From NCBI GenBank assembly GCA_965652025.1, contig CBFGTM010000014.1:3062-67061 (forward strand): a stretch of DNA of 64,000 nucleotides, in the 5' to 3' direction. This stretch comes from CAVVWJ01 sp965652025 (GTDB lineage: Bacteria; Gemmatimonadota; Gemmatimonadetes; Gemmatimonadales; GWC2-71-9). Made by a program: the position numbers and the translations under genes. The notes under the pieces are model-generated. The model ran no database searches and was not told the DNA's origin. It was given only the letters and a program-made list of their open reading frames with translations. Shown in pieces: positions 1-8,553 of this stretch; the first letter of the stretch is position 1; every line of letters starts with the position of its first letter.

Positions 1-1111
1 GGTCGCCCACCAAGTGGCCGTAGGTATCGTTGATCTGCTTGAAGTTATCGATGTCTACCATCATTCCGGTCAGCATGGTGGCGTAGCGCGCGGCGCGATC
101 CATTTCCTGCTCCAGCTTTTCCATCAGTGCCCGGCGGTTGAAGCAGTTGGTCAGCGGGTCGGTCTCGGCCAGGTGGCGCATCTGTTCCTGTCCCAGCACC
201 GCATTTTCCAGATCGTAGGCCCGCTCCAGCGCTGCCACCGCGGCGCTGGTCACCTCCTCGGCGAACTGCACGTCGTGCTCGTTCAGCGGGGGGTCTTCAC
301 TGGTGGTCCGGAGAAAGAACACCCCGACCGGCTGCTGCCGGAGGGAAAACCGGAGCGCTACGGCCGACCTGGTCTCAACCGGACGGCCCTGGGTTTCCCA
401 CTCGGCCCGCACTCCTCGGTAGAGGGGATCAGTCTGGACGTCTCGCACCAACACCACCTCACCGGTCTTGAGCGCGTGGCGGATTTCGGGATAGCGCTTG
501 AGGTCGACCTGAAGATTGTGGAGCATGGGATTCTCGAACGCCGCCACCACAGTCCCGGTCTCGTCGTCCGGGCCGGCCATGATGATGGAGCACCGGGCTA
601 TGCTGAGCGCCTGGGCCACCCGCCGCACCAGAATGCTGTAGATCTCCTCCGGCTTGAGTGATGCCGTGACCTCCTGCATGATGTCCATCATCTCGGAGCG
701 GGACCGGGCTTCCGCCTTGGCCTGATTGAGCTCCCGGCCTACCCTGAGATGGGCCTTGACCCGAGCCAGCAACTCACGCACCCGAAACGGCTTGGGAATG
801 AAGTCGGCGGCACCGAGACCCAGCGAGCGCACCGTGGCCTCTTCCGGCGGCATGGAGGAGATCATCAGGACCGGCAGGTCCTTGAAACGGGGGTCGGCCT
901 TTACCCGCTGCAGCAGCTGGAGCCCGTCTACCTTGGGCATCATGATGTCGAGCAGGAGCAGGTCGAACTGCTCTGCGGTGAGATGCTCGAACAGGTGCTC
1001 ACCCCCCGGGGCGGTGAACACGTCGTAGCCGTTTTCTTTGAGGATCCAGGAGAGCGTACGCGAGAGGGCTTGATCGTCGTCCGCCACCAGGATCTTGGGT
1101 GCAACGGTCAT
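1..1111 (-). CDS. Response regulator with GAF and GGDEF domains (3' end off the window)
   Basis: Read on the minus strand from an ATG at 1111 and open to the window edge. The N-terminus is a receiver domain (residues about 6-120) starting KILVADDDQ, with phosphoacceptor Asp in LLLLDIMMPK and a conserved Lys in FIPKPF. A GAF-like sensor domain follows (about 145-300), then the start of a diguanylate cyclase domain: DPLTNCFNRRAL and DIDNFKQINDTYGH are typical GGDEF-domain segments. The GGDEF signature itself lies beyond base 1, so cyclase activity cannot be judged. Likely role is phosphorylation-controlled c-di-GMP synthesis. The start overlaps the stop of the upstream threonine dehydratase by 4 bases (ATGA), so the two are probably co-transcribed. 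Confidence 0.93.
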   Translation of the reverse strand, partial: MTVAPKILVADDDQALSRTLSWILKENGYDVFTAPGGEHLFEHLTAEQFDLLLLDIMMPKVDGLQLLQRVKADPRFKDLPVLMISSMPPEEATVRSLGLGAADFIPKPFRVRELLARVKAHLRVGRELNQAKAEARSRSEMMDIMQEVTASLKPEEIYSILVRRVAQALSIARCSIIMAGPDDETGTVVAAFENPMLHNLQVDLKRYPEIRHALKTGEVVLVRDVQTDPLYRGVRAEWETQGRPVETRSAVALRFSLRQQPVGVFFLRTTSEDPPLNEHDVQFAEEVTSAAVAALERAYDLENAVLGQEQMRHLAETDPLTNCFNRRALMEKLEQEMDRAARYATMLTGMMVDIDNFKQINDTYGHLVGD

Positions 1112-2142
1112 TCAGCCGGGCTCACCCTGGTTGCAGAGTCTGCGCCCATCAGGCGCTGGAGCAGCGTCGGGTCCACGTTCCCGCCGCTTACGATGGCAAC
1201 CGTCGGCCCCCCGGGTGTCACCCGGCGGCTGAGCAGCGCGGCAGTGGTGACTGCCCCGGAGGGTTCGGCGGGAACACCAGACTGGTGGAGGAAACGAAGC
1301 CCCGCCACGATCTCGTCTTCATTTACCAGCACCGACTCTCGCACCCGGCCGGAGATCACTCCGTACGGTATCTCTCCGATAGCGAGCGGCAGGAGCCCGT
1401 CGGCCACGCTTTCGGTATGCTCGAGCTTGACCGGGTGGCCCGCCTCCAGTGCTCGAGTCAGCTTGGCGGCCCCTTCCGGCTCGACGCCCACCACCCGGAC
1501 TTCAGGCTTCAGAGCGGCGACGGCCGAAGCGATGCCGGCGATGAGACCGCCGCCACCCACTGGGACCAGGATGGTCTCGACTTCGGGGTAGTCCTCGACG
1601 ATCTCGATTCCGCAGGTGCCCTGCCCGGCAATGACGTCGAGACTCTCGAACGGCGATACCATGGTGAGCCCTTGCTCTTCGGACAGCTGCCGGGCGCGCT
1701 CGTAGCGCACGGCGGAGCTGTTGCCGGCGATCACGACCTCCCCGCCTAGCCGCCGGACACCTTCGACCTTGACAGTCGGAGCCCGTTCCGGCATGACCAC
1801 GACGGCCCGGATGCCGAGCCGCTGGGCCGCGAATGCGACGGCCTGCCCATGATTGCCACTGGAGTAGGTAATAACTCCGCGGGCCCGTGCCGTGGCAGGG
1901 ATCCGGGAGACGGCGGTGTAGGCGCCACGGATCTTGAAAGCTCCGATGGGCTGGAGATGCTCACACTTAACCACGATGGGAACACCGGCGATCTGGCTGA
2001 GAGCCGGCAGAGAAACCAGCGGAGTGCGAACTGCAACGCCCTGGAGTCCTTGCGCGGCGGCCCGCAGTGCCTCGAGCGACACTGCGGGAGGCGGTTCAGA
2101 ACGAACCTGGGATTGGGCCGATCTACCGGCCGAGAAAGCCAT
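1108..2142 (-). CDS. Threonine/serine dehydratase, PLP-dependent (TdcB/IlvA type)
   Basis: 344 residues, the length of a catabolic or regulatory-domain-free threonine ammonia-lyase. The fold type II PLP signature is clear: the Schiff-base lysine lies in QPIGAFKIRGAY (about residue 70), the substrate loop in SSGNHGQAVA, and the phosphate-binding glycine loop in VPVGGGGLIAG. The predicted reaction is L-threonine to 2-oxobutyrate plus ammonia, in the cytosol. There is no C-terminal ACT domain, so isoleucine feedback as in biosynthetic IlvA is not expected. It lies 12 bases downstream of gyrA and overlaps the following regulator by 4 bases. Serine dehydratase or racemase activity cannot be excluded from sequence. 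Confidence 0.93.
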   Translation of the reverse strand: MAFSAGRSAQSQVRSEPPPAVSLEALRAAAQGLQGVAVRTPLVSLPALSQIAGVPIVVKCEHLQPIGAFKIRGAYTAVSRIPATARARGVITYSSGNHGQAVAFAAQRLGIRAVVVMPERAPTVKVEGVRRLGGEVVIAGNSSAVRYERARQLSEEQGLTMVSPFESLDVIAGQGTCGIEIVEDYPEVETILVPVGGGGLIAGIASAVAALKPEVRVVGVEPEGAAKLTRALEAGHPVKLEHTESVADGLLPLAIGEIPYGVISGRVRESVLVNEDEIVAGLRFLHQSGVPAEPSGAVTTAALLSRRVTPGGPTVAIVSGGNVDPTLLQRLMGADSATRVSPAE

Positions 2143-2154
2143 CGAGAATGATAC

Positions 2155-4647
2155 TTACTCCAGCGCGGCTGTTGGAGTCACCTCGTCACCCGAGGCTGCT
2201 TCAGCTCCACCCTCATCTTCCTTGACCACGCGCGCCACGTCGACCACCGCATCCCCGGCGTCCAGGTTCATCACCTTGACCCCCTGGGTATTCCGGCCAA
2301 TGACCCGGATGCCATCCACCGGCAGCCGGATGATCACCCCGTGGCGGGTGATCATCATCAGCTCGTCATCCGGAATGACTTCCTTCAGGGCCACGATCGA
2401 TCCGGTCTTGTCGGTCTTCTTGAGGGTGATGATCCCCTTGCCGCCCCGCCTCTGCACCCGATAGTCGGCGAGCTCGGAGCGCTTGCCGTAGCCCTTTTCG
2501 CTGACGACCAGCAGGGTGGCGTCCCGGCGAACAACGACCATGCCGATCACCTCGTCGCCCTTCTCCAGCTCGATTCCTTTCACCCCGGTGGTGGCGCGAC
2601 CCATGTCCCGGACGTCGCCCTGGTGGAAACGGATGCTCATCCCATCCTTGGTGGCGAGAATGATGTCACTGTTCTGGTCGCAAACCTGGACATCGATCAG
2701 CTCGTCGCCCTTCTCGATATTGATCCCGCAAATGCCGCTGGACCGCACGTTCCCGTAAGCGGAGAGCACGGTCTTTTTCACCGTACCCTGGCGGGTGGCA
2801 AAGATGAGACACTTGTCATCGGTGAACTCCCGCACCGGCACCAGGGCGGCGATTTGCTCATCCGGCTTGATGGCGATGCAGTTGATCACCGGCTTGCCCC
2901 GGGCAGCGCGGCCGGCCTGGGGAATCTCATGCACCTTGAGCCAGTAGACCTGTCCCTTGTTGCTGAAGAACATGAGGTAGTCGTGGGTGCTGGCTATGAA
3001 GAGGTGTTCTACCCAGTCATCCGCCTTGAGGTCCGCGCCGTTCAGGCCCCGGCCACCGCGTCGCTGCCGCTTGTAGGTCGTGATCGGAATTCGCTTGATG
3101 TAGCCGCTGTGGGAGATGGTGATGACCATGTCCTCTTCGGCGATCAAATCTTCGACCGTAAACTCGCCCTGATCGGCCACGATTTCGGTGCGTCGGTCAT
3201 CGCCGAAGGTGCCCCCGATCTCCTCCATCTCCTCCTTGAGGATGGCCATCCGCTTGGGTTTGGAGGCCAGGATGCCCTTCAGCTCCTTGATCGTGGCGCG
3301 CACTTCCTTCAGCTCGGCTTCGAGCTTTTCGATCTCGAGCCCGGTGAGCTTGGCCAGGCGCATGTTGAGAATGGCATCGCTCTGCTTTTCGCTGAATCCG
3401 AACCGCTTCCGGAGCTTGGCGTCAGCCTGGGCGGTATCGTCCGACCCGCGGATGATCTTGATGACCTCGTCGATGTTGTCCACCGCGATCTTGAGGCCGT
3501 CGAGGATGTGCTCCCGAGCCTGCGCCGCGTCGAGGTCGAACTGGGTACGGCGGGTGATGACACTGTGGCGGTGATCGATGAAGTGCTGCAGCAGCTCCTT
3601 CAGGTTCATGATCTTGGGCGCCCCGTTGGTAAGCGCCAGCATGATCACGCCGAAGGTGGTCTGCATCTGAGTATGCTTGTAGAGCTGGTTCAGCACGACG
3701 TTGGGAATGATGTCGCGCTTCAGCTCGATGACGATCCGCATCCCGTCCTTATCGGATTCGTCATTGATCCCGGTGATCCCCTCGATCTTCTTCTCGGCTG
3801 CGAGCTCGGCGATGGCCTTGACCAGGTTCTCCTTGTTGACCTGGTAGGGAATCTCCGTCACCACGATCTGAGACCGGTTGCTGGTCTCCCGCTCCTCGAT
3901 CTGGGCCCGGGCTCGCATGACCACCCGCCCCCGGCCGGTCTCGTAGGCTTCCTTGATTCCCTCCCGTCCATAGATGTAGGCGCCGGTAGGGAAATCGGGC
4001 CCTTTTATGACCTTCCGCAGTTCACCGATGGTCGCGCCGGAATTGTCCACTAGGAGCTGAACCGCCTTTACTACCTCCCGCAGATTGTGGGGCGGGATGT
4101 TCGTCGCCATCCCGACCGCGATGCCACTGGACCCGTTGACCAGGAGGTTCGGGATCTTGGCCGGAAGAACCGTGGGCTCCTGCAGGCGGTCGTCGAAGTT
4201 CGCCTGGAAGTCCACGGTGTTGCGGTCAATGTCCTCCAGCATCGCCATGGCGACGCGGGTGAGCCGGGCCTCGGTATAGCGGTAGGCCGCGGCAGGATCG
4301 CCGTCTACCGATCCGAAGTTCCCCTGGCCATCCACCAGTGGATAGCGCAGCGAAAACTCCTGAACCATGCGAACCAGCGCGTCGTAGACCGACCCATCGC
4401 CGTGAGGGTGATACTTCCCCAGCACGTCCCCTACTACCGTCGCCGACTTCTTGTATGCCCGGCCGGGTACCAGCCCCAGTTCGTTCATGGCGTACAGAAT
4501 CCGCCGGTGAACCGGCTTGAGACCGTCTCGAACATCGGGTAAGGCTCGGGAAACAATGACGCTCATCGAATAATTGATGAACGACTGCTGCATCTCTTCT
4601 TCGATGAGCCGGGGCAGAATCCGTTCGCGGGAGTTCGGTGCAGTCAT
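2155..4647 (-). CDS. gyrA: DNA gyrase subunit A
   Basis: 830 residues, normal for GyrA. It has the N-terminal breakage-reunion core with the catalytic tyrosine in AAAYRYTEARL (Tyr124), and a C-terminal beta-pinwheel with the GyrA box QRRGGRG (TYKRQRRGGRGLNG), which separates it from ParC. With GyrB it introduces negative supercoils. The start ATG is preceded by AGGA. The quinolone pocket reads HPHGDGSVYD: the position of E. coli Ser83 is Gly85 here, while the acidic Asp equivalent to Asp87 is kept (Asp89). It is divergent from the gene at 4838, so the 190 bases between should hold both promoters. No gyrB lies in the window. Confidence 0.98.
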   Translation of the reverse strand: MTAPNSRERILPRLIEEEMQQSFINYSMSVIVSRALPDVRDGLKPVHRRILYAMNELGLVPGRAYKKSATVVGDVLGKYHPHGDGSVYDALVRMVQEFSLRYPLVDGQGNFGSVDGDPAAAYRYTEARLTRVAMAMLEDIDRNTVDFQANFDDRLQEPTVLPAKIPNLLVNGSSGIAVGMATNIPPHNLREVVKAVQLLVDNSGATIGELRKVIKGPDFPTGAYIYGREGIKEAYETGRGRVVMRARAQIEERETSNRSQIVVTEIPYQVNKENLVKAIAELAAEKKIEGITGINDESDKDGMRIVIELKRDIIPNVVLNQLYKHTQMQTTFGVIMLALTNGAPKIMNLKELLQHFIDHRHSVITRRTQFDLDAAQAREHILDGLKIAVDNIDEVIKIIRGSDDTAQADAKLRKRFGFSEKQSDAILNMRLAKLTGLEIEKLEAELKEVRATIKELKGILASKPKRMAILKEEMEEIGGTFGDDRRTEIVADQGEFTVEDLIAEEDMVITISHSGYIKRIPITTYKRQRRGGRGLNGADLKADDWVEHLFIASTHDYLMFFSNKGQVYWLKVHEIPQAGRAARGKPVINCIAIKPDEQIAALVPVREFTDDKCLIFATRQGTVKKTVLSAYGNVRSSGICGINIEKGDELIDVQVCDQNSDIILATKDGMSIRFHQGDVRDMGRATTGVKGIELEKGDEVIGMVVVRRDATLLVVSEKGYGKRSELADYRVQRRGGKGIITLKKTDKTGSIVALKEVIPDDELMMITRHGVIIRLPVDGIRVIGRNTQGVKVMNLDAGDAVVDVARVVKEDEGGAEAASGDEVTPTAALE

Positions 4648-4837
4648 GGCAATCCTGTGCTAGGGCGATGGCGGCCGGGGGATGGCGTCCAACCGCGAAA
4701 TATAGCCGGGCTACGAGGCTGCAGGCAATTGCAGGGCGGCTACCGAACCCCTGACAAGACAACTAGTTAGTGAATGCTGCCGAGCCTCCGAGCGGGCCGG
4801 ACTCAAGCTTGGCCGACGGCCGGTCGAAACTAGGGGC

Positions 4838-5527
4838 ATGCCCTTTCAGCATCATTGTGCCCGGACCCCGATGTTTCTGCTCCTTGCACTTCTGGCCGGG
4901 GCACCCGAACTCGCTGCCCAGGCCAGTAAGGCAAGCGGGTTTGACAGCTTCATCATGTTGGTCCCACCCCGAGATAGCACCACCCTCAAGAAGCAGATCC
5001 GAGCCGTCACCGACGCAGGGAACACGGCGGAAAAGGGCCGTCAGGTCGCCGAGACCATGCGGCTGGGGGCCAGTTCCCGAATCGAGTTCAAAAAGGTCGA
5101 GATCAGTCGGATCAAGGAGCGGATCAGCCTGGCGAAAAAGGAGAACCGGGAGGCGGATCGGGTTGGGCTCGAAGCCGAACGCAAGGCTGCGGAGCGGGAG
5201 ATCGAGCTCCTGAAGCGCCGGGAAGAGCTCCGGGAAGCCGAGATCGTGCTGGAGACCAAGCGGGCCGAGCTGGCCGGGCTGACCAAGCAGGCGTTGGAAC
5301 TGGAGTTACAGCTGGCGGTCAGGCGAGCCGGGCGGCGGCGGGCACCGGTCGGGGGTGCGGGAGGGGCCAGCCTCGACCGGGTGATCGGAGAGCTGGAAAA
5401 GCAGACCCTGGAGGCGCAGCGAGCCCAGGCCGCTGCAGCCATCGACTTGTCGGATCAAGAGATCCGAGTTATCGACCGGCGCCTCGAGATGCTGGACGCG
5501 CAGCAGCGAGTGCTAGCTGGCACGTAA
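4838..5527 (+). CDS. Secreted coiled-coil protein of unknown function
   Basis: 229 residues. A signal peptide (MFLLLALLAGAPELAAQ) ends in a likely AxA-type cleavage site, and an internal ATG at 4871 could be the true start. Most of the rest (about residues 60-225) is a long charged helix rich in Glu, Arg, Lys and Leu, as in periplasmic coiled coils such as OmpH/Skp- or YbgF-like proteins, but I do not recognise a family. A short Ala/Gly/Arg hinge sits near residue 165. The end overlaps, tail to tail, the small minus-strand gene at 5513. Function not assigned. Confidence 0.8.
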   Translation: MPFQHHCARTPMFLLLALLAGAPELAAQASKASGFDSFIMLVPPRDSTTLKKQIRAVTDAGNTAEKGRQVAETMRLGASSRIEFKKVEISRIKERISLAKKENREADRVGLEAERKAAEREIELLKRREELREAEIVLETKRAELAGLTKQALELELQLAVRRAGRRRAPVGGAGGASLDRVIGELEKQTLEAQRAQAAAAIDLSDQEIRVIDRRLEMLDAQQRVLAGT

Positions 5528-5701
5528 CACCTGGTCCCTGACGAACTCCCCACCCGTTGTAGTCCGCACCAACAGTACTGTTCTCGCGCCCCGCCCCACG
5601 ACTGGAGCCGCCCTCGGCTGAACGACCTGGCCGATCGGCTGACCCTCCCGGTCCAGTACTCGAAAGATCCCCACCGGCGTGCTGCTCGCCTTTTCCACCA
5701 T
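5513..5701 (-). CDS. Small conserved-looking hypothetical protein
   Basis: 62 residues if started at the ATG at 5701, which has a strong GGAGG ribosome-binding site 6 bases upstream. A longer reading from 5743 is possible but lacks such a site. The protein is compact and beta-rich (GIFRVLDREGQPIGQ, then GARTVLLVR) with no membrane segment or signal peptide. It converges on the coiled-coil gene with a 15-base tail overlap. I do not recognise it. The good Shine-Dalgarno sequence and unstrained composition are the reasons to call it a gene. Confidence 0.55.
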   Translation of the reverse strand: MVEKASSTPVGIFRVLDREGQPIGQVVQPRAAPVVGRGARTVLLVRTTTGGEFVRDQVLRAS

Positions 5702-5871
5702 CGGAACCTCCGCATTATATGGTTGATGCGGGGACTGCATCATCTCGTATCGTTGAGATGCCTCCCGGGGCTCCAGGGTTGCTTTGAGCGCCGGAAGTCG
5801 GAGGAAGCAACCCTCCAGGACTCATTGGTGTCAGAGTTGCAGTTTTCGACGACCTCACGCTCCGGAGCCGG

Positions 5872-6405
5872 GTGGAAGAACGCGAGCTCATTGGCCGAGT
5901 CCTGGCAGGCGACCCAACCGCCGAGCGCGCCCTATATGATGCCCATGTCGATCGGGTCTTCCGACTGGTGTATCGCATGGCGGGCGACCTCGATCGAGCC
6001 CAGGACTACACCCAGGAGACCTTCATCCGGGCGTTCAATCGGTTGGCGGAATTCCGGTTCGAAGCGAAGCTTGCTACTTGGCTCGGCTCAATCGCGATTT
6101 CGGTCACCCTGAACGGGCTGAGGAAGGTGCGGCGACAGCATGAACGCGAGGTGTCTCTGGATGATGGAATGCCGATTGGGGGGTTTTCCCGCCAGTCCGA
6201 TCCGGATCTCAAGACTCGGCTCGCCCGGGCCGTTGAGGACCTCCCCGAGGGCTATCGGGCCGTGTTCGTGATGCACGACGTCGAGGGATACACCCACGAG
6301 GAAATCGGCGCCTCGTTGGGGGTGCACCCGGGGACCTCCAAGGCCCAGCTCTTTCGGGCCCGGGCCCGGCTGCGCGAGGCGCTGGCCGACTTTGCGAAGG
6401 ATTGA
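5872..6405 (+). CDS. ECF-type RNA polymerase sigma factor
   Basis: 177 residues from a GTG with GGAG 5 bases upstream. Region 2 (about residues 18-85) includes DAHVDRVFRLVYRM and the core-binding QDYTQETFIRAF. Region 4 (about 115-170) has the HTH segment LPEGYRAVFVMHDVEGYTHE and IGASLGVHPGTSKAQLFRAR. There is no region 1.1 or 3, as in the extracytoplasmic-function group. It directs polymerase to a small regulon, usually including its own operon. Three bases downstream starts a one-TM protein that fits an anti-sigma factor, followed by two HEAT-repeat genes, so it is probably the first gene of a four-gene unit. Confidence 0.95.
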   Translation: MEERELIGRVLAGDPTAERALYDAHVDRVFRLVYRMAGDLDRAQDYTQETFIRAFNRLAEFRFEAKLATWLGSIAISVTLNGLRKVRRQHEREVSLDDGMPIGGFSRQSDPDLKTRLARAVEDLPEGYRAVFVMHDVEGYTHEEIGASLGVHPGTSKAQLFRARARLREALADFAKD

Positions 6406-6408
6406 GCG

Positions 6409-7080
6409 ATGGACGACCGATTCGACGACCTGCTGCGGGATGCTGCCCGCGAGTACAACGAGCCGCCGGAGACCCCACGGGAGGAAATGTGGGCGAGGAT
6501 CGTGGCGGAGAGGGCGACGGAGAGGAAGGAGCAATCGGAGAAGTCTGCGGATGGAGTCATACCTATCCGACGTTTCCCCCATTTTCGACATTTCCGACCT
6601 TTTGCGCTCGCCGCAGGCATCGCCGCGCTGCTCGCAATTGGCATAGGCCTGGGTCGGCTGAGTATCCCGGCCCCCACGCCTACACCGGCGCCCGTTGCTG
6701 TGACCTCCGAGCCCCCGCGGGTCAACAGTGCCGCCTATCGGGTTGTCACGACAGAACACCTGAGCCAGTCGGAGGCGTTTCTGACTCTCTTCCGCGCCTC
6801 GCTCCGCCAGCCAGGGAACGAACGGCTGGCGTCCGCTACCGCGCGGCAATTGCTGGCGACAAACCGCCTGCTGCTGGACTCTCCCGCGGCCTCGGATGCA
6901 AGGATGCGGCTTCTGCTCCAGGACTTGGAGCTGGTGCTGGCCGAGATCGCGCAGCTCTCCCCCCAACCCAGGTCGCGGGATCTCGAGCTCATTACTGAAG
7001 GATTGGAGCGGGGCGGCGTACTGACCCGGCTCAGGACCGCCGTGCCGGCTGGCGCGAGCGCAACTCAAGGAGCGTTGTAA
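6409..7080 (+). CDS. Probable single-pass anti-sigma factor
   Basis: 223 residues. The cytoplasmic N-terminus (1-60) begins with DDRFDDLLRDAAREYN, like many short anti-sigma domains. One transmembrane helix follows (about 65-85, ALAAGIAALLAIGIGLG), then a Pro/Thr-rich linker and an external helical domain. No zinc-binding HxxxCxxC motif is present, so it is not a ZAS-type factor. Function is inferred from topology and from its place 3 bases after the ECF sigma gene. The stop TAA shares one base with the ATG of the next gene, implying coupled translation. Confidence 0.75.
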   Translation: MDDRFDDLLRDAAREYNEPPETPREEMWARIVAERATERKEQSEKSADGVIPIRRFPHFRHFRPFALAAGIAALLAIGIGLGRLSIPAPTPTPAPVAVTSEPPRVNSAAYRVVTTEHLSQSEAFLTLFRASLRQPGNERLASATARQLLATNRLLLDSPAASDARMRLLLQDLELVLAEIAQLSPQPRSRDLELITEGLERGGVLTRLRTAVPAGASATQGAL

Positions 7081-8546
7081 TGCACTACACGCAGGTCGGG
7101 CTCGCCCTCGCGACGATGGGGGCCCTGTGGGAATATCGTAGCCCGCTCATCGAGAGCGCGGTGCGGCCCGCGAGCATTGAGTGGGTAGCGGACTCCGCTG
7201 TCCCCTCAGTTCCGGCGCCTTGGCTGCAAGGAGATCCGGCAGACTCGCTCTATCGCATTGCCCGGGAGGCGCTCAGCCGTCGCGATTACCGGGAGGCGGC
7301 CAACCTCTTTGGCCAGATTCCGGTTCGATTTGCTCGGTCGGGTTACGCCGGAGACGCGCTTTACTGGCAGGCGTTCGCGCTCTATCGCCTGGGCGCAGAC
7401 CAGGACCTCCGGCGTGCCCTCGAGGTATTGCGACGGCAGCGAAAGAAGTATCCGGCTGCTGCCACCCGCGGCGATGCGACGGCGCTCGAGAGCCGGGTCC
7501 AGGGCGAGCTGGCCCGCAGGGGTGACAGCCAGGCGGCGGAGGAGATTGCGCGGACCGTTGCAACGATTGCACCTCCGACTCCCCCGACTCCACCTACCCC
7601 ACCGACGCCCCCCACACCGCCGACTCCGCCCACGCCTCCGACTCCGCCGACTGGGCGCTGTGAGGCTGCGGATGACGATGACATGAAGGTCGCGGCGCTG
7701 AACGCCCTGCAGCAGATGGACGAAGCCAAAGCCCGCCCCATCCTGCAAAAGCTGCTGGCTCGGCGGGACCCCGCTTCGGCCTGCCTCAGGCGGAAGGCCG
7801 TCTTTCTGATTGCCCAGCATAACCGCCCCGGCACCGAAGACATCCTCTTGGAGTCGGTTCGCTCCGATCCGGATATGGAGGTTCGTCGGCAGGCCGTATT
7901 CTGGCTCTCTCAGGTCGGGACCGACCGCGCGGTGAGCGCGCTCGACTCCATCCTGCGCTCGTCGCAGGACCCGGAGATCCAGGAGAAGGCGGTCTTTGCC
8001 CTCTCCCAGCAGGACAATCCGCGGGCCCAGGCGGCGTTGCGGGCCTATTCCGAGCGGGCTGATATCCCGGAGAACATCCGGGAGAAGGCGATCTTCTGGC
8101 TGGGGCAGCGCGGAGGCGCCGACAACGCGGCATTCCTGCGCAGTCTGTTCGGCAAGTTGAGGCACGACGAGCTGAAGAAGAAGGTGCTCTTCTCGCTGTC
8201 ACAGATGGGAGGCAACGAGAACGGCCGCTGGCTCATGGCAGTAGCTCGGGATACGACGCAGACACTCGAGATGCGCAAACAGGCGCTGTTCTGGGCCGGC
8301 CAGGGCGGGGAAATCGCTATCACGGATCTGACCCGGCTGTACGACACCATGAACGACCGGGAGATGCGCGAGCAGCTGATCTTCGTCTATTCCCAGCGGG
8401 ATGAGCCTCAGGCTCTGGATAAACTCATCCAGATCGCCAAGAGGGACTCCAACCCTGAGCTGCGCAAGCGAGCCCTGTTCTGGCTCGGGCAGTCGGACGA
8501 CTCCCGGGCGGTCCAGGCCATCCAGGACATCATCGATCAGCCCTGA
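7080..8546 (+). CDS. HEAT-repeat protein with N-terminal TPR-like part and (PPT)9 linker
   Basis: 488 residues with a weak N-terminal hydrophobic segment. Residues about 50-150 resemble a YbgF/TPR tetratricopeptide unit (YRIAREALSRRDYREAANLF, YAGDALYWQAFALYRLG). A 27-residue linker of nine PPT repeats follows. The C-terminal half has about eight HEAT-like repeats, each centred on a conserved [RK][KR]xA[VIL]FWL[SG]Q core. Such repeats make a solenoid for protein binding. No catalytic motif is visible. It begins one base inside the anti-sigma stop codon and is the third gene of the ECF operon. It may act as a scaffold or envelope-stress effector, which is inference. Confidence 0.85.
   Translation: MHYTQVGLALATMGALWEYRSPLIESAVRPASIEWVADSAVPSVPAPWLQGDPADSLYRIAREALSRRDYREAANLFGQIPVRFARSGYAGDALYWQAFALYRLGADQDLRRALEVLRRQRKKYPAAATRGDATALESRVQGELARRGDSQAAEEIARTVATIAPPTPPTPPTPPTPPTPPTPPTPPTPPTGRCEAADDDDMKVAALNALQQMDEAKARPILQKLLARRDPASACLRRKAVFLIAQHNRPGTEDILLESVRSDPDMEVRRQAVFWLSQVGTDRAVSALDSILRSSQDPEIQEKAVFALSQQDNPRAQAALRAYSERADIPENIREKAIFWLGQRGGADNAAFLRSLFGKLRHDELKKKVLFSLSQMGGNENGRWLMAVARDTTQTLEMRKQALFWAGQGGEIAITDLTRLYDTMNDREMREQLIFVYSQRDEPQALDKLIQIAKRDSNPELRKRALFWLGQSDDSRAVQAIQDIIDQP
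7572..7652 (+). repeat. Nine tandem PPT codon triplets
   Basis: An 81-base tract of nine degenerate 9-base units encoding Pro-Pro-Thr, inside the first HEAT gene. It makes a flexible or polyproline-II linker between the TPR-like and HEAT parts. The unit is prone to copy-number change. Confidence 0.9.
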
Positions 8547-8553
8547 GTCTCCC

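Noticed and set aside
2341..4053. 570-residue plus-strand reading frame
   Set aside because: It is the antisense frame of gyrA, lacks any domain, and exists because GC-rich codon use keeps the opposite frame open.
7382..7843. Minus-strand frame with GGV repeats
   Set aside because: It is the mirror image of the PPT tract in the HEAT gene.
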